Origin: Cryphonectria parasitica EP155
Taxonomy: Eukaryota; Ascomycota; Sordariomycetes; Diaporthales; Cryphonectriaceae
Length of the DNA: 64,000 bases
Assembly: GCF_011745365.1 (NCBI RefSeq)
Contig: NW_024468916.1
Location: 2,339,630 to 2,403,629 of the forward strand
Direction: 5' to 3'
Of the stretch, positions 48,649-61,092 are shown piece after piece. The stretch's first letter is position 1. Each line of letters begins with the position of its first letter. The notes below the pieces were generated by a model, which was given only the letters and a program-made list of their open reading frames with translations, searched no databases and was not told the origin of the DNA. Made by a program: the position numbers and the translations under genes.

Positions 48649-50757
48649 AGAAGTGGCCATGCTGCTGAGGGGCGGCATTGAGATGTTGGAAAGGAAAAGG
48701 TTACGGGCAAGTAACATCCGCGCGTGCGGGCTACTCCTCGCCGCGGATTGCGCATCACGATCTCCTGTAGCGCGGGCTTGGTTTAGCTCACAATTTTGCT
48801 TGCCTATATTCGGCCACGGACGGTTGTCGGTACACAGTTAATGCAGATTGCGGAGATTTAGGCCTCGATAGAACAATGATCAGGTGCATCTGCGCACGTC
48901 CGCAATAGTTGATAGGCAATCTTGGCTTTGAGGCGCAGCACCGGTGAAGATGCACTAGCCAGTTCCATAATACCGCCTGGAGTAGCCGCCCCTGCGAGAA
49001 TCAGTCACTGGTCCTCGGGGTATGTGATAAGAAGTTCCTTGTGTCATACTGTGTACTCCATACAGCGCAACCCCACCTCAAGCATTTCTTCGTCTCAGCA
49101 AGAGAGGTCTCGAAGCACTCTTGGGAGACCGTGGCACGTCTAAGACGGGCCGTTATGTACATGGTGAATGCATAATAGTCTCTCTCAGGGCGCTCACAAG
49201 CCCCCTAAATGCCTAGACCCTCCCTCCAATAGAAACCCTACTGGGACCTGGGCAGGGATCGTGGATTGCGGGAACGCTCCGAAATGGCGGGGTAGTTCTA
49301 CCAGCGTACCATATCAGCTAGCTGAGCAATTGCCTGCAGCGGCACCTGTTGTGGTAGTAGCACCGTTCCCCATCTCGCAGCGTGTGTGGGGTTCTGGGGT
49401 TCCGTTGGATCAGCGCCGTTGTCACCTGTGTATGTACTCTAGAATGCCACTGTGAGACGAATATGAGATGTCACCAACGTTCGAGGATTTTCTCATTGAT
49501 CTGCTTGTTACCCCGCGGGAGAGGGGCACACTCGGCAAAAGGGGGTTTTTTTTTTCTTCTTTTTTTTCCAAGAAGATGGCAAGACTTCTCCCAGTTTCTT
49601 TGCCCCCTTTCCATCTTCTCAACACCCCCTCAATCTCGGCTGAAGTCTTAATTTCATGGCGATCTGATCAAGCGGCTTGCCCAAGCGGAGTCACTTTCCA
49701 GCAGGCGGGAACCTGAACAGGGAACAGCTTGGAATAACGTTTGGCGGAGCACAGACCAGCTAGAGGCTGAGCCTGTCCGTCGGGTGCTGCCCAATTCTCA
49801 ACACCACCATCCATCACCCAGCGGCAACCAAATGATACTTTGATCCTTCTTGTTCAGCTCGTGATAACAGACGCAAACTATCCAATCTGGACCACTCTTA
49901 CACAACCCTGCTCCTTTCTCCCTAGTCACTGCTCTCAATTAGACGACTTCGTTATCTTTTCTGTTATCTCGATCAAGGAGAAAAAACAACAAGTTCTTAA
50001 GATTCGACTGCGCTTTTCATCACCTCTGGCCAACGCAATCCACGGTACACTGCTGTAGTCTGCAGTGCATCATCAGTCGCCTGCGGTGCCGAAGACTTGG
50101 CAGGATATCTCACCTGGCCATTGCTGGGCATCCGCTCACCCCCTCACTCAGCCTGCCTCGAGCCGAGCAGCAGTCGGTCCCAAGACAAGCCCCTGCACAC
50201 CCTACCGCGGCCACGACCTCGTTTTCCCCGACCACGTATACCTACCTGCCTGACCCCGAGCAGACCAAGAGACGACAAGAAAGGACCAAGGTGGTTGTCT
50301 GCGAGCAATCTCCAAATCACTCGGCGGCCACTTTTGCCAGATCATGCAAGGTGCGACCATGACCTGAGGGTTGTATTGCAAGCATCAACCGTTGTCTGCC
50401 CTGCGATCACCGCCTCGTCTCCTTGTTTACACACGATGCTCTGTACTCCTCGACTGGACCACGACATACTCACTACTCGACCACAAATCATCCCCCGCTA
50501 GTTACGGCTCTTTCGTAACAGAGATACCGATATCATTTCCGACATTTTCGAACGCGCCTACCTACCGACAGAAACGGAACAGGCCTTGTCTACATTCTTG
50601 AACCGGACTCTACTTGACGGCGCTGGAGTATCCTCGAGTACAGTGTCGCACGCCCACATTTCGTCTTGAATACTCTTGTCGGCTCCCGCCTCGACCATCG
50701 CACACGATTCTGCCCTCGTGAATAGCCCAGGGAAGAACGCTCTCTACAGAGGTCACT
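48649..50757. other. Intergenic region and long leader of the USP gene
   Basis: Nothing coding is recognised. T-rich tracts lie at 49545-49570. The final 700 bases are C/A-rich with several short upstream ATG frames and may be the transcribed leader of the stress-protein gene. Confidence 0.45.
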
Positions 50758-53081
50758 ATGGCCCAACCGTACGGAGGCCCTAGGGCCCCTCTAGGCGCAA
50801 AGAATCAGGCTAGGAAGACCATGAGCATGGAGGCAGCCTTGGAGGAAGAGAGACTCGAGGTAGAGCAGCTAGTTGCTGCTCGGAATGCCGCTCCTCGACC
50901 TCACAGTGCCCTCAGCAACGCTAGGTCTTCGTCCCCCTACACACCTCGATCTCCAGTTAGGAGCATGCTGGATATAGGTAAGCAGGCCGTCTTTCCACAC
51001 TTGGGTATTCTCCGTAGCTAACAGGGCCGATTTGAACAACACCAGGCGGCCCTCCCAGAGCTCTCTCGCAGGCGCCTGTCCGGAGCATGCTTGATATGGA
51101 CAGTCCTCCGCCTTCCGCCTCTGCAACAAAAGCCGTCTTCAGCACTCCATCGTCGCCGGTTCTCATGTCGAACCAGTTGGCGAAAGCCTCAAACACCACG
51201 CATCCCAGACACATGTCCGATGTCTCGGGCCAGTCTGTCAGCTTCGGCCCTAGATCCACTGCCAGCCGCGATCCGACCTCCCAGTTCAAGTTCGGTGATA
51301 TCGTCACGAGCCAGGGCCAGGTGTTACCCAAGCGCGTCTACCAGGGCAACAAAAAGGACGTCCAATCACAGTCCTCGATGTCGCACATTGTACGCGGAGG
51401 TGACGTACCCACCATTCCACTTCCCGGTGATAGAGGCCGTCACTCCGTGGCAGGTCCATCGATGCGTGTAGGAAGCAAATCCAGATCTCCTCACTCGCGT
51501 CTTGGTGCGCGGTCCACCTCACCAGGCAACCCCCTGATCCATGGTAGGACCATGAGTCCGGCGGGTAGAGCGTTGCTCCAGGAGGCCTACCCGGGGGTGG
51601 ACATGAACAATGCGTACCGCAAACTGTCAGATCTTAACCGTCTCCGTGCCGGTGGGCTCCTCGCCAATTCCGTGGGCCGCAAGAGATCGGACGACCAACC
51701 TGGCGGTGGAAGGCTTGTCAAGGACTTCCTGAGTCCTGATGGCGACGAAATGCTTGACGATAGCAGCGATGAGCAGGGCTATTCGTCTCAGGAGGAGGGC
51801 CAGCGCGGGCGCAAGGCAGCTAGAGACTCCGACAAGCCTGCCCAGACCCCCGAGGCGAGGCAGATCAAGAGCTTGCTGGCTGCCGCCGAGGAAGAGCGTG
51901 AGTTGCCCTTTGCCCCATCTTCAGGCTCGTTTGGTTAATTCTTTGAAAATGCCTTTTTGACTGACAATAACAATCACAGGCATCAATGTCACCAAGCAGG
52001 CTCCCAAGTACCAATACCGATCGCTTTTTGACGACCCTGAGATCACCGTCACAACTCCTTCGGGTGAGGTGTCGAAAGAGTCAAAGTCCAAAAAGGTGCA
52101 TCCCGCCACAAATTTCGACGAGGGCCCACCCTCCGGCGCCAGGACCCCCATGGACTCTGACGATGAGGCGGATCTTGTCGATATCAAGCGCGCACAGAAG
52201 CTGTCCTTCTCTCAGACTGCGATCATGAACACGCCAAATGCAGCTCGGGCTGTTCGTATCATCTACCGGGGAGACTATGGCCAGGTGAGCCAGGCTGCTA
52301 AAGCAGACGGTCGCGACCTTCGTAAGTATATCGTCGCGACTGATCTCAGCGACGAGTCTACACACGCTCTGGAGTGGGCGGTCGGTACGGTTATGCGAGA
52401 TGGCGATACCATGATTTGCCTTTACTGCGTCGACGAAGAGATCGGAATTGCACCCCGCGATGGGTCCCAGGTACCGGACGAGCGCAAGGCTATGCGCGAA
52501 CAAGGCACGGCTCTGAACACAATCACGGCCAGTAAGGCACCAGTCACCCCCGGCGGTAGCTCCATTGAGCTGCAGAAGTCGTCGCTTGGCCACAACTCGG
52601 AGTCTTCGCTCAGCCCGGCCCGATCCAAGGCTGAAGTTGAGCGCCACATGGCAGTTCAGGATATTACTGAGAGGGTCAAGAAATACCTCCGGAAGACTAG
52701 GCTTCAAGTCCGGGTTATTGTCGAGGTACTACATTGCAAGAATCCTAAGCACCAGATTCTGGAGATTATCGATGTCGTCAGCCCAACTCTTGTCATCCTG
52801 GGCAGCCGTGGACAGAGTGCCCTGAAGGGGTATGTTTACCCCCCATCCATCTACCCTCCCGCCTCCCTCGCGAGCATTTCATCTCAGCTAACGAACGTAA
52901 CAACTGCAGCGTCATTCTTGGCTCATTTTCTAACTACCTGGTGACCAAGAGCTCTGTTCCTGTCATGGTGGCTAGGAAGCGTCTGAGGAAGCAGTCCAAG
53001 TACAAGAAGATGGCACTCACGCAGGTCAACAACATCAACAACCCGACAGCAAGGAGCCTGGCGAATGCCAAGGTCGACTAG
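50758..53081 (+). CDS. Universal stress protein domain protein, long N-terminus
   Basis: Four exons (50758-50977, 51046-51897, 51980-52829, 52910-53081) encode 697 residues. The first 430 residues are low-complexity and Ser/Pro/Arg-rich, with a repeated PVRSMLD motif, an acidic segment and many SP/TP sites, so they look disordered and phosphorylatable. The USP domain follows: YIVATDLSDESTHALEWAVG at the start of the fold, MICLYCVDEEIG, PTLVILGSRGQSALKG, then VILGSFSNYLVTKSSVPVMV. The GxxG-9x-GS nucleotide-binding signature is preserved across intron 3. USP domains bind ATP or AMP and act in stress responses. A roughly 80-residue insert with Ser-rich sequence lies between strands. The arrangement matches fungal proteins annotated as USP family. 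Confidence 0.92.
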
Positions 53082-54077
53082 GTGCGGACCTAACCCTTCT
53101 GATGGCCCTTTCGTCTTGCCGGGCGTGTCTTCAGACGGGATACAATGATGCGAATAGCGATGTGGGCCTTATGAAGGGGGCGAAGCTCAGAGCTAAAGGC
53201 TTACCGGGGGCGGGGGGTTAGGTTTGGCAAAGGAAAAAACAAATGGTTATGAAAGACATTGCAATTCGAAGGTTTCGGTGGGAGGAGGGAGGCAGACAGT
53301 CAGGGGTTTGATAGTTTGGAGTTTCTTTGAAGGTGTCTACATCTCTTCTCTCTGCCAGCGGCCATGACTTGATGATATTCTTAGCTTTTGGCCATCTTTG
53401 TATGGACCTGCTAGCAATAGGTTTCCAGCGACTTAACGTCGACAGAAATTTTTGGCTAGTATCTTGGAACCCATTCTCATCATGATCCTTGAATGTCGTC
53501 GTGAGCAATTGGAAATGACTTGGTGACAACAAATTTGCAGCCACAACACATTGTTTTGAGGACAAAGACAGACAACGTCTGTGTTCCAGAACAGCACATG
53601 GAATTGCACTTGGGTTCAACATCTCCTACTGTGAAACGATAACAATGCTCATAGTCATTTGTTCTTCTGAGCGTGGTCATCCCATTCTCCTTCCCTACTG
53701 TTAGAGGCCAGTACACATATTCAAGAATATCGTTTGGTGACCACAATCCTTCCGCAAACACGATAATCCTATTGTCATCACACAGCAGGAAACGGGGAAA
53801 GAAGTTGCACGTATCTTCGCTGGAGTATTTATTCCACTCGAAAATCTCCTTCTCTGTTCCTGCTTTCCTATCTCAAACACAGCTCCTCAGCCCCCGTCAA
53901 CTTCTCTTGCATCTATTCTGGACTGAGCTCCCTCGACAGGTCGAGGTTAGCCTGGGACACATAGACAAGAGACGGTACGCACGAGACCCAAGTTTCACTT
54001 TTTGTTGTCTTTTCTCTTCCTGGGCAGGCGAACCGAACCAAGCCCGTAACGCTGCGCAAGGGCTGGCCCCTGCGCAC
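53082..54077. other. Intergenic region upstream of a membrane protein gene
   Basis: The membrane-protein frame remains open for about 135 codons upstream of its ATG (53673-54077), but the codon pattern there is not that of the gene. No other feature is seen. Confidence 0.4.
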
Positions 54078-55190
54078 ATGGCGCCGGTCAATGTTACCAC
54101 CTACCACACGGTGCAAAGCCGTGATGATCAGTCTGACGAGAAGCAGCAGGCTTTCCGCGACAGAGTCATAGTCGCTGTGATCTTCTTTTGCATCGTCATT
54201 GGCTCGCTGTTTTTCTTCTTGTGCGTCAGGCCTTGCACTCCTTGGTTGCGCAAGTTAAAGAAGAGGAACAACAACAACGAGAAGGAGAAAAAGAGGGATG
54301 ATGGTCAGAAAGCCGACGATATCGAGCTGAGCGACATGGGCCCTGCTTCTCGCGACCGTGATGTGACCACCAGGGCCATGGCTGATCCTACTATTGACCC
54401 ATCCACCAAACAGGAGCTCGCCCCAGCGGTTTGCGACCTGTGCGGCGATGACTTGGAGCCTGTGAGCCCTAAGCCCATTCCCAGCACGAAGAAGTTCACC
54501 CCACAGAACCTAGTCGGCAAAAACGTGTCCTCGGGCATGAAAACGGGCCTGCAGCTGGTCCTTGTGAACAAGAACTTCACGATGGGCATGTCGCGGTCTC
54601 CTGCTCCGTCCTGGAGCCACAAGGTCGGTTCGCAGCGCAGCTTCTCAGTTCCAGAGCTCCCTCTGCCTCCTGACGATAGCCTTGCTGTTGAGGACCGTCG
54701 GTCTGATTCTACAATTAGGATCAGCGCTGCTGGATTCGAGCCGATCAGCTATGAGGGCGTTGGCGGCTTTGCTGTGTACAGGGGTCCTGCACGGCACCAG
54801 GGCCCTGAACAGCCTGCGCAGTGTCCTCAGCCTCCCCAGTATCGGTGGCCGTTCTCTGATGTTGAGACGGACGAGACAGATGTGAGTGAGTCTGAAGTTG
54901 AGTCGATCCCCAAGCTCTTCTCTGGCTTCGCTGGAGGACCGGATCTCACCTCTGACAATAATCATGACTCTGGTGTTGATGATGAGGGCGATTCTGTTCT
55001 TGAGTCAATCTCGAGCCTCTTCTCTGGTTTCTCTGGAGGACCGTATGCCATCTCTGAGACCGCCTCGTCATCTGGTCCTGGGGGCTCTAGTACGAGCGTG
55101 GTGGACATGTCCTCTGATCAAAAGTCCCTGTCCACTGGGCAGCAGTCAAGTGAGACCCAGACACTGAGTATGAAAGCGTTCAGCTTGTGA
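54078..55190 (+). CDS. Single-pass membrane protein with acidic tail repeats
   Basis: I do not recognise a family. A single exon gives 370 residues from the ATG at 54078. A short N-terminus with one glycosylation site (NVT at 5-7) leads into one TM helix (about 30-50, IVAVIFFCIVIGSLFFFLCV), then a basic cluster (KLKKRNNNNEKEKKR), so the long C-terminal part should be cytoplasmic. It contains a CDLCGDD pair and an acidic tail with two copies of a SIxxLFSGFxGGP motif spaced 34 codons apart (54903 and 55005). The start was chosen because the upstream open frame lacks coding character. The tail repeats may be docking sites; that is an inference. Confidence 0.65.
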   Translation: MAPVNVTTYHTVQSRDDQSDEKQQAFRDRVIVAVIFFCIVIGSLFFFLCVRPCTPWLRKLKKRNNNNEKEKKRDDGQKADDIELSDMGPASRDRDVTTRAMADPTIDPSTKQELAPAVCDLCGDDLEPVSPKPIPSTKKFTPQNLVGKNVSSGMKTGLQLVLVNKNFTMGMSRSPAPSWSHKVGSQRSFSVPELPLPPDDSLAVEDRRSDSTIRISAAGFEPISYEGVGGFAVYRGPARHQGPEQPAQCPQPPQYRWPFSDVETDETDVSESEVESIPKLFSGFAGGPDLTSDNNHDSGVDDEGDSVLESISSLFSGFSGGPYAISETASSSGPGGSSTSVVDMSSDQKSLSTGQQSSETQTLSMKAFSL

Positions 55191-55395
55191 AGATGGTCAC
55201 GAGATGGATAGAAATGGCCTTCCTCAGCCCCTTGTTGGAGGTTGCAGATCTAGTGACTTCTACATCGCGCCTACAGAACAGAGCCCATTGTTGTTAACTT
55301 GCCCTTCTGGCTCGTCTCTTCCGAGTTCCGGTACAGAATGCTGTCAGGTGGCGGTAACATTCAAGAGTGAAGTAGAACGTAGTAAATGAAAGATG

Positions 55396-55452
<57 letters not shown>

Positions 55453-56021
55453 AACATGAGACACGCCTTTTGAATGTGACATGTAGTGGTGCTGAGAGAC
55501 CGGTTGAACAGGGCCGAAGAGCCTTTTGTAAGTGTGATGACACTGGTGAGGATGTCGATTCTTGTTTTCAACTTTGGCGTTCACATTCAGGGATGACGGC
55601 TGCAGAAGGCGTCTGCCAAGCCTGAGCTTGGCACTGCGGGCAGGGCTTGGTTCAGAACCCTGATTCCCTAGACTCGATGATGGACGTGCTGTGGGCAGGT
55701 GTGGCAGGGGCTTGGGCACAGGACATGGATGTGAGCCCAGACTTTGTTCATTGCATCCTGCTGCTCGACATCAGCCCTCAACACCGTGTCCGTTTTTGAG
55801 CGACCCTGAATCGTTCGTTTCACTGACAACAACGAAATCAAAACCTCATTTACAATCCTATTTATTTTTTCTTCGTATATACTAAACCTAGACATCTGTT
55901 GGACTCACACGGGCCACCTGTGAAGAACAGACGAGACTATCCTCCCCCCCCACCGCAATCCACCTCTGCCACCGCATCGATGAGGCCCGTGTCTCAATCA
56001 TCGCGGTGAGATCCCCTTATC
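55191..56021. other. Intergenic region with a 51-T homopolymer
   Basis: Apart from the long T run, nothing is recognised. The right half is the promoter and leader of the GH92 gene. Confidence 0.5.
55400..55450. repeat. Homopolymer of 51 T
   Basis: An uninterrupted T run 210 bases after the membrane-protein stop. On the minus strand it is a poly-A tract, so a retroposed tail is one possible origin. No retroelement coding sequence adjoins it. Confidence 0.9.
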
Positions 56022-59000
56022 ATGGCCAGCGGCGCCTTGCCGAAGACGAGGTACAGGAAGGACAGCAGAGCCTCGTTCAGACCAAGACGACCTGGACAGC
56101 AACCCCTCTGGCGGAAATGGGACCTGCGCGGGGCGACCCGAGGTAGAAGCCGCCTGGTTCTCTATCTGCTCATTTTCGTCGTCGTGGTGCTGCTGGTACC
56201 AGTGCCTGGAGTGAGTTCCATCCGAGAGCTTGTCGTTAGCTCGCTGTTCTCTCCGTTCTCCGAGCCCAGGACGACACCGGCGACAGGCGTGTTGAGATAC
56301 ATTGATCCGTTGATAGGCACGACGAATGGAGGTGAGCACGGTCGCGCTTGGTCGGTGCGCTTCCGTCATGACGCTGACCTCTCTCTGCAGGACATGTCTT
56401 TCCCGGTGCGACCATGCCCTATGGTAAGTTTGGAAATAATAATTCATGGACCGCTGGAGAGGTACTCGAGCTAAATGGTGTTTTCAGGCATGGCGAAACC
56501 TGTTGCCGATTCAGTTGACAGGAGAGAGAATGCCGCTGGCTTTGTACAGGATACCAGCCTCATCAGGGGATTCTCGCAACTACATGATTCAGGTAAGGCC
56601 TCTTAGATGCCTCATTTCGCAATATATATGAATATATATACTGACAAACTGCGTTCACAGGGACGGGAGGGGTATGTTACTTGGCTCGTGAAGCAGCTTG
56701 ATAATTGCAGCTGACAATAGATCCAGAGCCCTTCGATGGGAAACTTTCCTCTCTTCGTCCATCCGGGATGTCCGCTTGACGATATCACCATGTGCAGCTA
56801 TGGCGTTACAACCCGTTCCGTGATGCGCTGGCCGTATTCGGCGCGGGCTAAGCCGGGCTACTTCTCCATCCGGCTCAAGAATTCCGTCGCAGCAGAGATG
56901 ACAGCTTCGGAACACGCGTCGCTGTACCGCTTCTCCTTTCCCGACAAGGATGACTCCGAGAATGGACAAGGCGTCGCGGTTGAGTACAGCCCGCTCATCC
57001 TCATTGACCTCCAGGATCTCGACAACAGTCGCCACAACGGAGGCGTGCGGGTGGACGCAAAGGCCGGACGCATTACGGGCGATGGCGACTTTCGCCCTTC
57101 TTTCGGCACAGGGAACTACGAAGCCTACTTCTGTGCAGACTTCAAGGGCGCCAAGATCCGCCGGTCTGGTACCTTTATGGGAGACAAGCCCAACGCTGAT
57201 CGTCAAGACCTGGAAAGCGACTCGGCGGGCCAGTTTAACGTGCCAACCGGCGCCGCAGGCGGGTGGGTCCAATTCGAGGCGCCGCGTAAGGGTGAAATCC
57301 TCGCACGCGTAGGCATGTCGTTCATCTCCAGAGAGCAGGCGTGCGCCAACGCAGAGGCGGAGATCCCTAAATTCAACTTCGAGAAGACGGTGAAGAAAGC
57401 TGAGGATGCATGGGTGAAGAAGTTGTCGGTCATCGAGGTCGATGAGACGGACATCGATCCGGCGCTCCTGGTCACGTTCTGGTCGGGACTCTATAGGACG
57501 ATGCTCTCGCCGCAAGACTACACGGGAGAAAACCAACTGTGGGACTCGAAGGAGCCGTACTTTGACTCGTATGTGGCCGAGCTCTAATCACCCCCCCCCC
57601 CTCCAACCGGCGGGCTCTTTCCGTCATTGAACGTCCTGCTGAATCTAATTATTCTTCTTAGGTTCTACTGCATTTGGGACTCGTTCCGAGCACAGCATCC
57701 TCTGCTGTCGATCATCGACCCGGTCGCACAGACAAGGATGGTGCGCACATTGATCGATATCTACCGATACCTTGGTACGTGAACGACTTCGTGTTAGGCT
57801 TGGGCACGTGAGCTGACTTCAGGTGTGTGTGTGCAGGCAAGCTGCCAGACTGCCGGATGAGTTTCTCCAAAGGCTTCTCACAAGGCGGAAGTAACGCGGA
57901 CGTGGTGATTGGCGATGCTTATCTAAAGGGCATCACGGATGGCGTCGACTGGGCGACCGCTTACGAAGCAGTCATCTCTGACGCGGAGGGTGAGCAGGCA
58001 CTCCACATTGCCAACAAGATCTAGCAACTAACGGTGTATTGTAGTTGAGCCCCAAAACTGGAATGTAGAGGGCCGAGGCAACCTGGTCAGCTACCACGAG
58101 CTCGGCTACATCCCATGGGACGACGTAGACCACAACGGCACAGGACGCAACACGCGCAGCATCTCCCGGACGGTCGAGTACGCCTACGAGGACTTCACGA
58201 TCGCCCTCCTCGCCAAAGCGCTCGGCAAGGATGCAGATTACCGAAAGTACATGCAGCGTAGCAAGAACTGGCGGAATCTCTGGAATCCAGAACAGAGCGA
58301 CAGCTATGTGCAGGGGACCCAAGAAGTAAAATGGAGCAACTTCAAGGGCTTCCTGCAGCCTCGCCTGCTCGACGGGACATTCACTCAACACGACACCCGA
58401 CTCTGCAGTCCTGTGCACGAGATGCACAAGTGCTACCTAGATACACGCTGGGGCACATACGAGGGCAGCCCGTGGCTGTACTCCTTCTACGTGCCACAGG
58501 ACATGGCGTCGCTCATCCAGGCCATGGGCGGAAAGAAGCCCTTTGTCGAGCGGCTGCAGTACTTTCACGAGTCGGGCATCATCTACATGGGCAATGAGCA
58601 GTCGTTCCTCCCCGTCTTCCAGTTCCACTATGCCGGCCGTCCCGGGCTGAGCTCGTACTGGGCGCACCGCTACATACCGTCTCTGTTCAACACGACTTAT
58701 GGCGGGATTCCCGGCAACGACGATTGCGCTATGGGCGCCTTCTCGGGCTTTGCCATGATGGGCTTCTTCCCAGTCGCCGGGCAGGATGTCTACCTGCTCA
58801 CGCCGCCATTCTTCAGAGAAGTCAAGATCCGTGCCAGGAACGGGAAGTGGGCCGTCATCAGGGTGCTGAACTTTGATCCGACGTACAACGCCAAGTATAT
58901 TCAGAGCGCCAAGCTGAACGGCAGGCCGTACTCTAAGAGCTGGATCACCCACGACTTCTTTATGAAGGGCGGTGAGTTGGAGTTTGTGATTGGCGTCGGG

Positions 59001-59069
59001 GAGAGCAGCTGGGGGACGAAGGAGGACGACTACCCGCCCAGCTGGCCATGGCCGGACGTGAAGGAGTAG
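56022..59069 (+). CDS. GH92 exo-alpha-mannosidase, membrane-anchored
   Basis: Eight exons (56022-56331, 56391-56423, 56488-56592, 56661-56671, 56727-57568, 57662-57774, 57837-57989, 58045-59069) join in frame to 863 residues. A basic N-terminus and a TM helix at about 45-60 make it a signal-anchored protein. GH92 landmarks are all present: YIDPLIGTTNGGHVFPGATM, GFSQLHDSGTGGSPSMGNFP, TFWSGLYRTML, FYCIWDSFRAQHPLL, GYIPWDD, and GNDDCAMGAFSGFAMMGFFP near the C-terminus. The family contains Ca-dependent exo-acting alpha-mannosidases, mostly alpha-1,2; the exact linkage cannot be told. Exon 4 is an 11-nt microexon that supplies the middle of the invariant GTGG motif; skipping it breaks frame. The enzyme would trim mannose from glycans in the secretory pathway or at the surface. 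Confidence 0.94.
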
Positions 59070-59585
59070 AGCTGCGCTGACAAAAGAGGAAAATATGAGG
59101 AAGGATGCATTGTGGAAAAGCCTTGGGATGATTCTCAGTCATCCCGGGTTTCTTCTCTCTCTACTAGGCAATGAAGAAAAGCATCAATTTCACCATTAGA
59201 AAACAGACCCACTGGTACTTAGCATCGCGCTGCTCATCATTGACACCAGTGCGAGTATCTACAAAATAAACGGATACATAGACTATAATCAAAGCATGTT
59301 TCTTCTTGATTCTTTCATGTTACGACCATGATAATTGAGCCAAGTACGTAGCTAGATAAGAGTGTTGCTACCTTTTGTCTTTGTCTTTTCCCAAGCCATG
59401 CAGGGGGTAAGCACGTGATGGCGCGAGAAATAGTTAATGCACCCTAGACGCGACGCGTTGGATGTTTGTAGGGGCAATGACCTCATAATTTCGATGACTT
59501 TTTGCTCGTGTTCTTTGTCCCTGAACAACAACCCAACTTATCTGGTTCCTGCTCATACACTTGCTATTCCTTTAAATACGTAAAG
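59070..59585. other. Intergenic region between GH92 and DUF2461 genes
   Basis: It comprises the GH92 3' flank and the DUF2461 promoter. No further feature is seen. Confidence 0.45.
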
Positions 59586-61092
59586 ATGCCAGCGGCAAAG
59601 CGGAAAGCCCCTGACACTCCTCTCTCCGAGCCATCCGGTCGCAGGCGGTCGGGCCGTATCAGCTCGTCGGGCAAAAAGAGCCAGTACTTTGAGGGCGACT
59701 CGCAAGAGGACGAGGACTCTGATGACGCCTTCGAGGTAGAAGAGCATAGTACTATCACCAGCAATAAGTCTCAGAAGAGGAAAAGAGGCAGGCCGTCGAA
59801 GAAGCAGTCGCCAGCTGCGCAGAGAGCCGGCCGCAAACGGGCGAGGGACGAGTCCGAGGAAGAGGAGGATGGGGATGAATATGCCGAGGAAGGCCTAGAG
59901 AACGAGGACGAAGATGAGGATGAGCTGGACGAGGATGCAGAGCCACGAGTCACCATCATCCCGTACAAGAAAATGAGAGACACGGGCGGGGTGCCGTACG
60001 AGGACGACAGGCTGCACAAGAACACGATGCTGTTCCTAAAGGACCTCAAGGCAAACAACAAGCGCTCATGGCTCAAGTGTTGGTTCTCTCCCTACATGAT
60101 ACAAGCTCTTCCTGGTGGATTTCTCCTGCCATGATTTGTCCACAGCTGACCAGCCTCTCTTTTCACCACAGCCACCGATGACGAGTACCGCCGGTCCCTC
60201 AAAGACTGGAACACCTTTGTCGAGACCCTCACCCAGCGCATCATCACCGCCGACCCTACCATCCCCGAGTTGCCCATCAAAGACGTCGTCTTCCGCATCT
60301 ACCGCGATATCCGCTTCAGCAAGGACCCGACGCCCTACAAGCCACACTACAGCGCCGCGTTCTCGCGGACGGGCCGCAAGGGACCCTATGCCTGTTACTA
60401 CGTGCACTGCGAACCAGGCGCGTGTTTTGTCGGCGGGGGCACCTGGATGCCTGATGCGGGACGCCTCGCCAGGCTGCGGGCGAGCGTGGACGAGCACCCA
60501 CGGCGGTGGAGGCGGGTGCTGGGGGAGGAGGGGTTCAGGCGGACGTTTCTGCCTGGGACGAGGCAGGGGGATGTGGAGGGGTGCGTGAAGGCTTTTGCCA
60601 AGTATAATAAGAGTAACGCGCTCAAGACTAAACCGAAGGTGAGTGTCTGGGTCCTTCGTCGAGAAAGTCCTCCGGGGGGCGAAGGGGGAAGAAGTTTGCT
60701 GAAGAGCGGAAGATGTACATTGGGGACGCTTGGGTGGATTTTGATTTCATTTTGTAGAAAGGTTGCTGACTCTTGTTTCGTGCGATAGGGCTTTGACGCT
60801 GGTCATCGGGATATCGAGCTACTAAAGCTGCGCAATTTCACTATTGGGAAGAAGGTTCCTGATAGTATTTTTACAGCGCCGGACGCTCAGGATCAGATCA
60901 CAGCAATAGTACAAGCCATGGTTGGATATGTGAGTATTATAGCTTCGACTTTGTGTATTATTCCCATCCTCCTTTCATCATTACTGATTCCTCATCATAC
61001 AGATCACGTTTTTGAATGATATTGTGATGCCGGATCCTAATGTGGACAGCGACTCGAGTTCCGACGAGGAGGACGAAGAGGGAGAGGAATGA
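59586..61092 (+). CDS. DUF2461 family protein with acidic, basic N-terminus
   Basis: Four exons (59586-60078, 60172-60638, 60789-60929, 61003-61092) encode 396 residues. The first 130 residues alternate basic patches (MPAAKRKAPDTPLSEPSGRR, KRKRGRPSKKQ, an AT-hook-like GRP) with strongly acidic runs, suggesting a nuclear protein. The DUF2461 domain follows: TMLFLKDLKANNKRSWLK, then FRIYRDIRFSKDPTPYKPHY, GPYACYYVHCEPG, and CFVGGGTWMPD. The function of DUF2461 is not established. The C-terminus is again acidic. Intron 1 uses donor GTTGGT, weaker than the others; it is supported by frame and by continuity of the WLKS-TDDEYRRSLKDW segment. The gene lies downstream of GH92 on the same strand without evident functional link. 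Confidence 0.9.

Noticed and set aside
55294..55719. Minus-strand frame with a long poly-Lys run
   Set aside because: The Lys run is just the translated T homopolymer.
56655..57536. Antisense open frame of 293 codons over GH92
   Set aside because: It lies wholly opposite the GH92 exons and has no motif.
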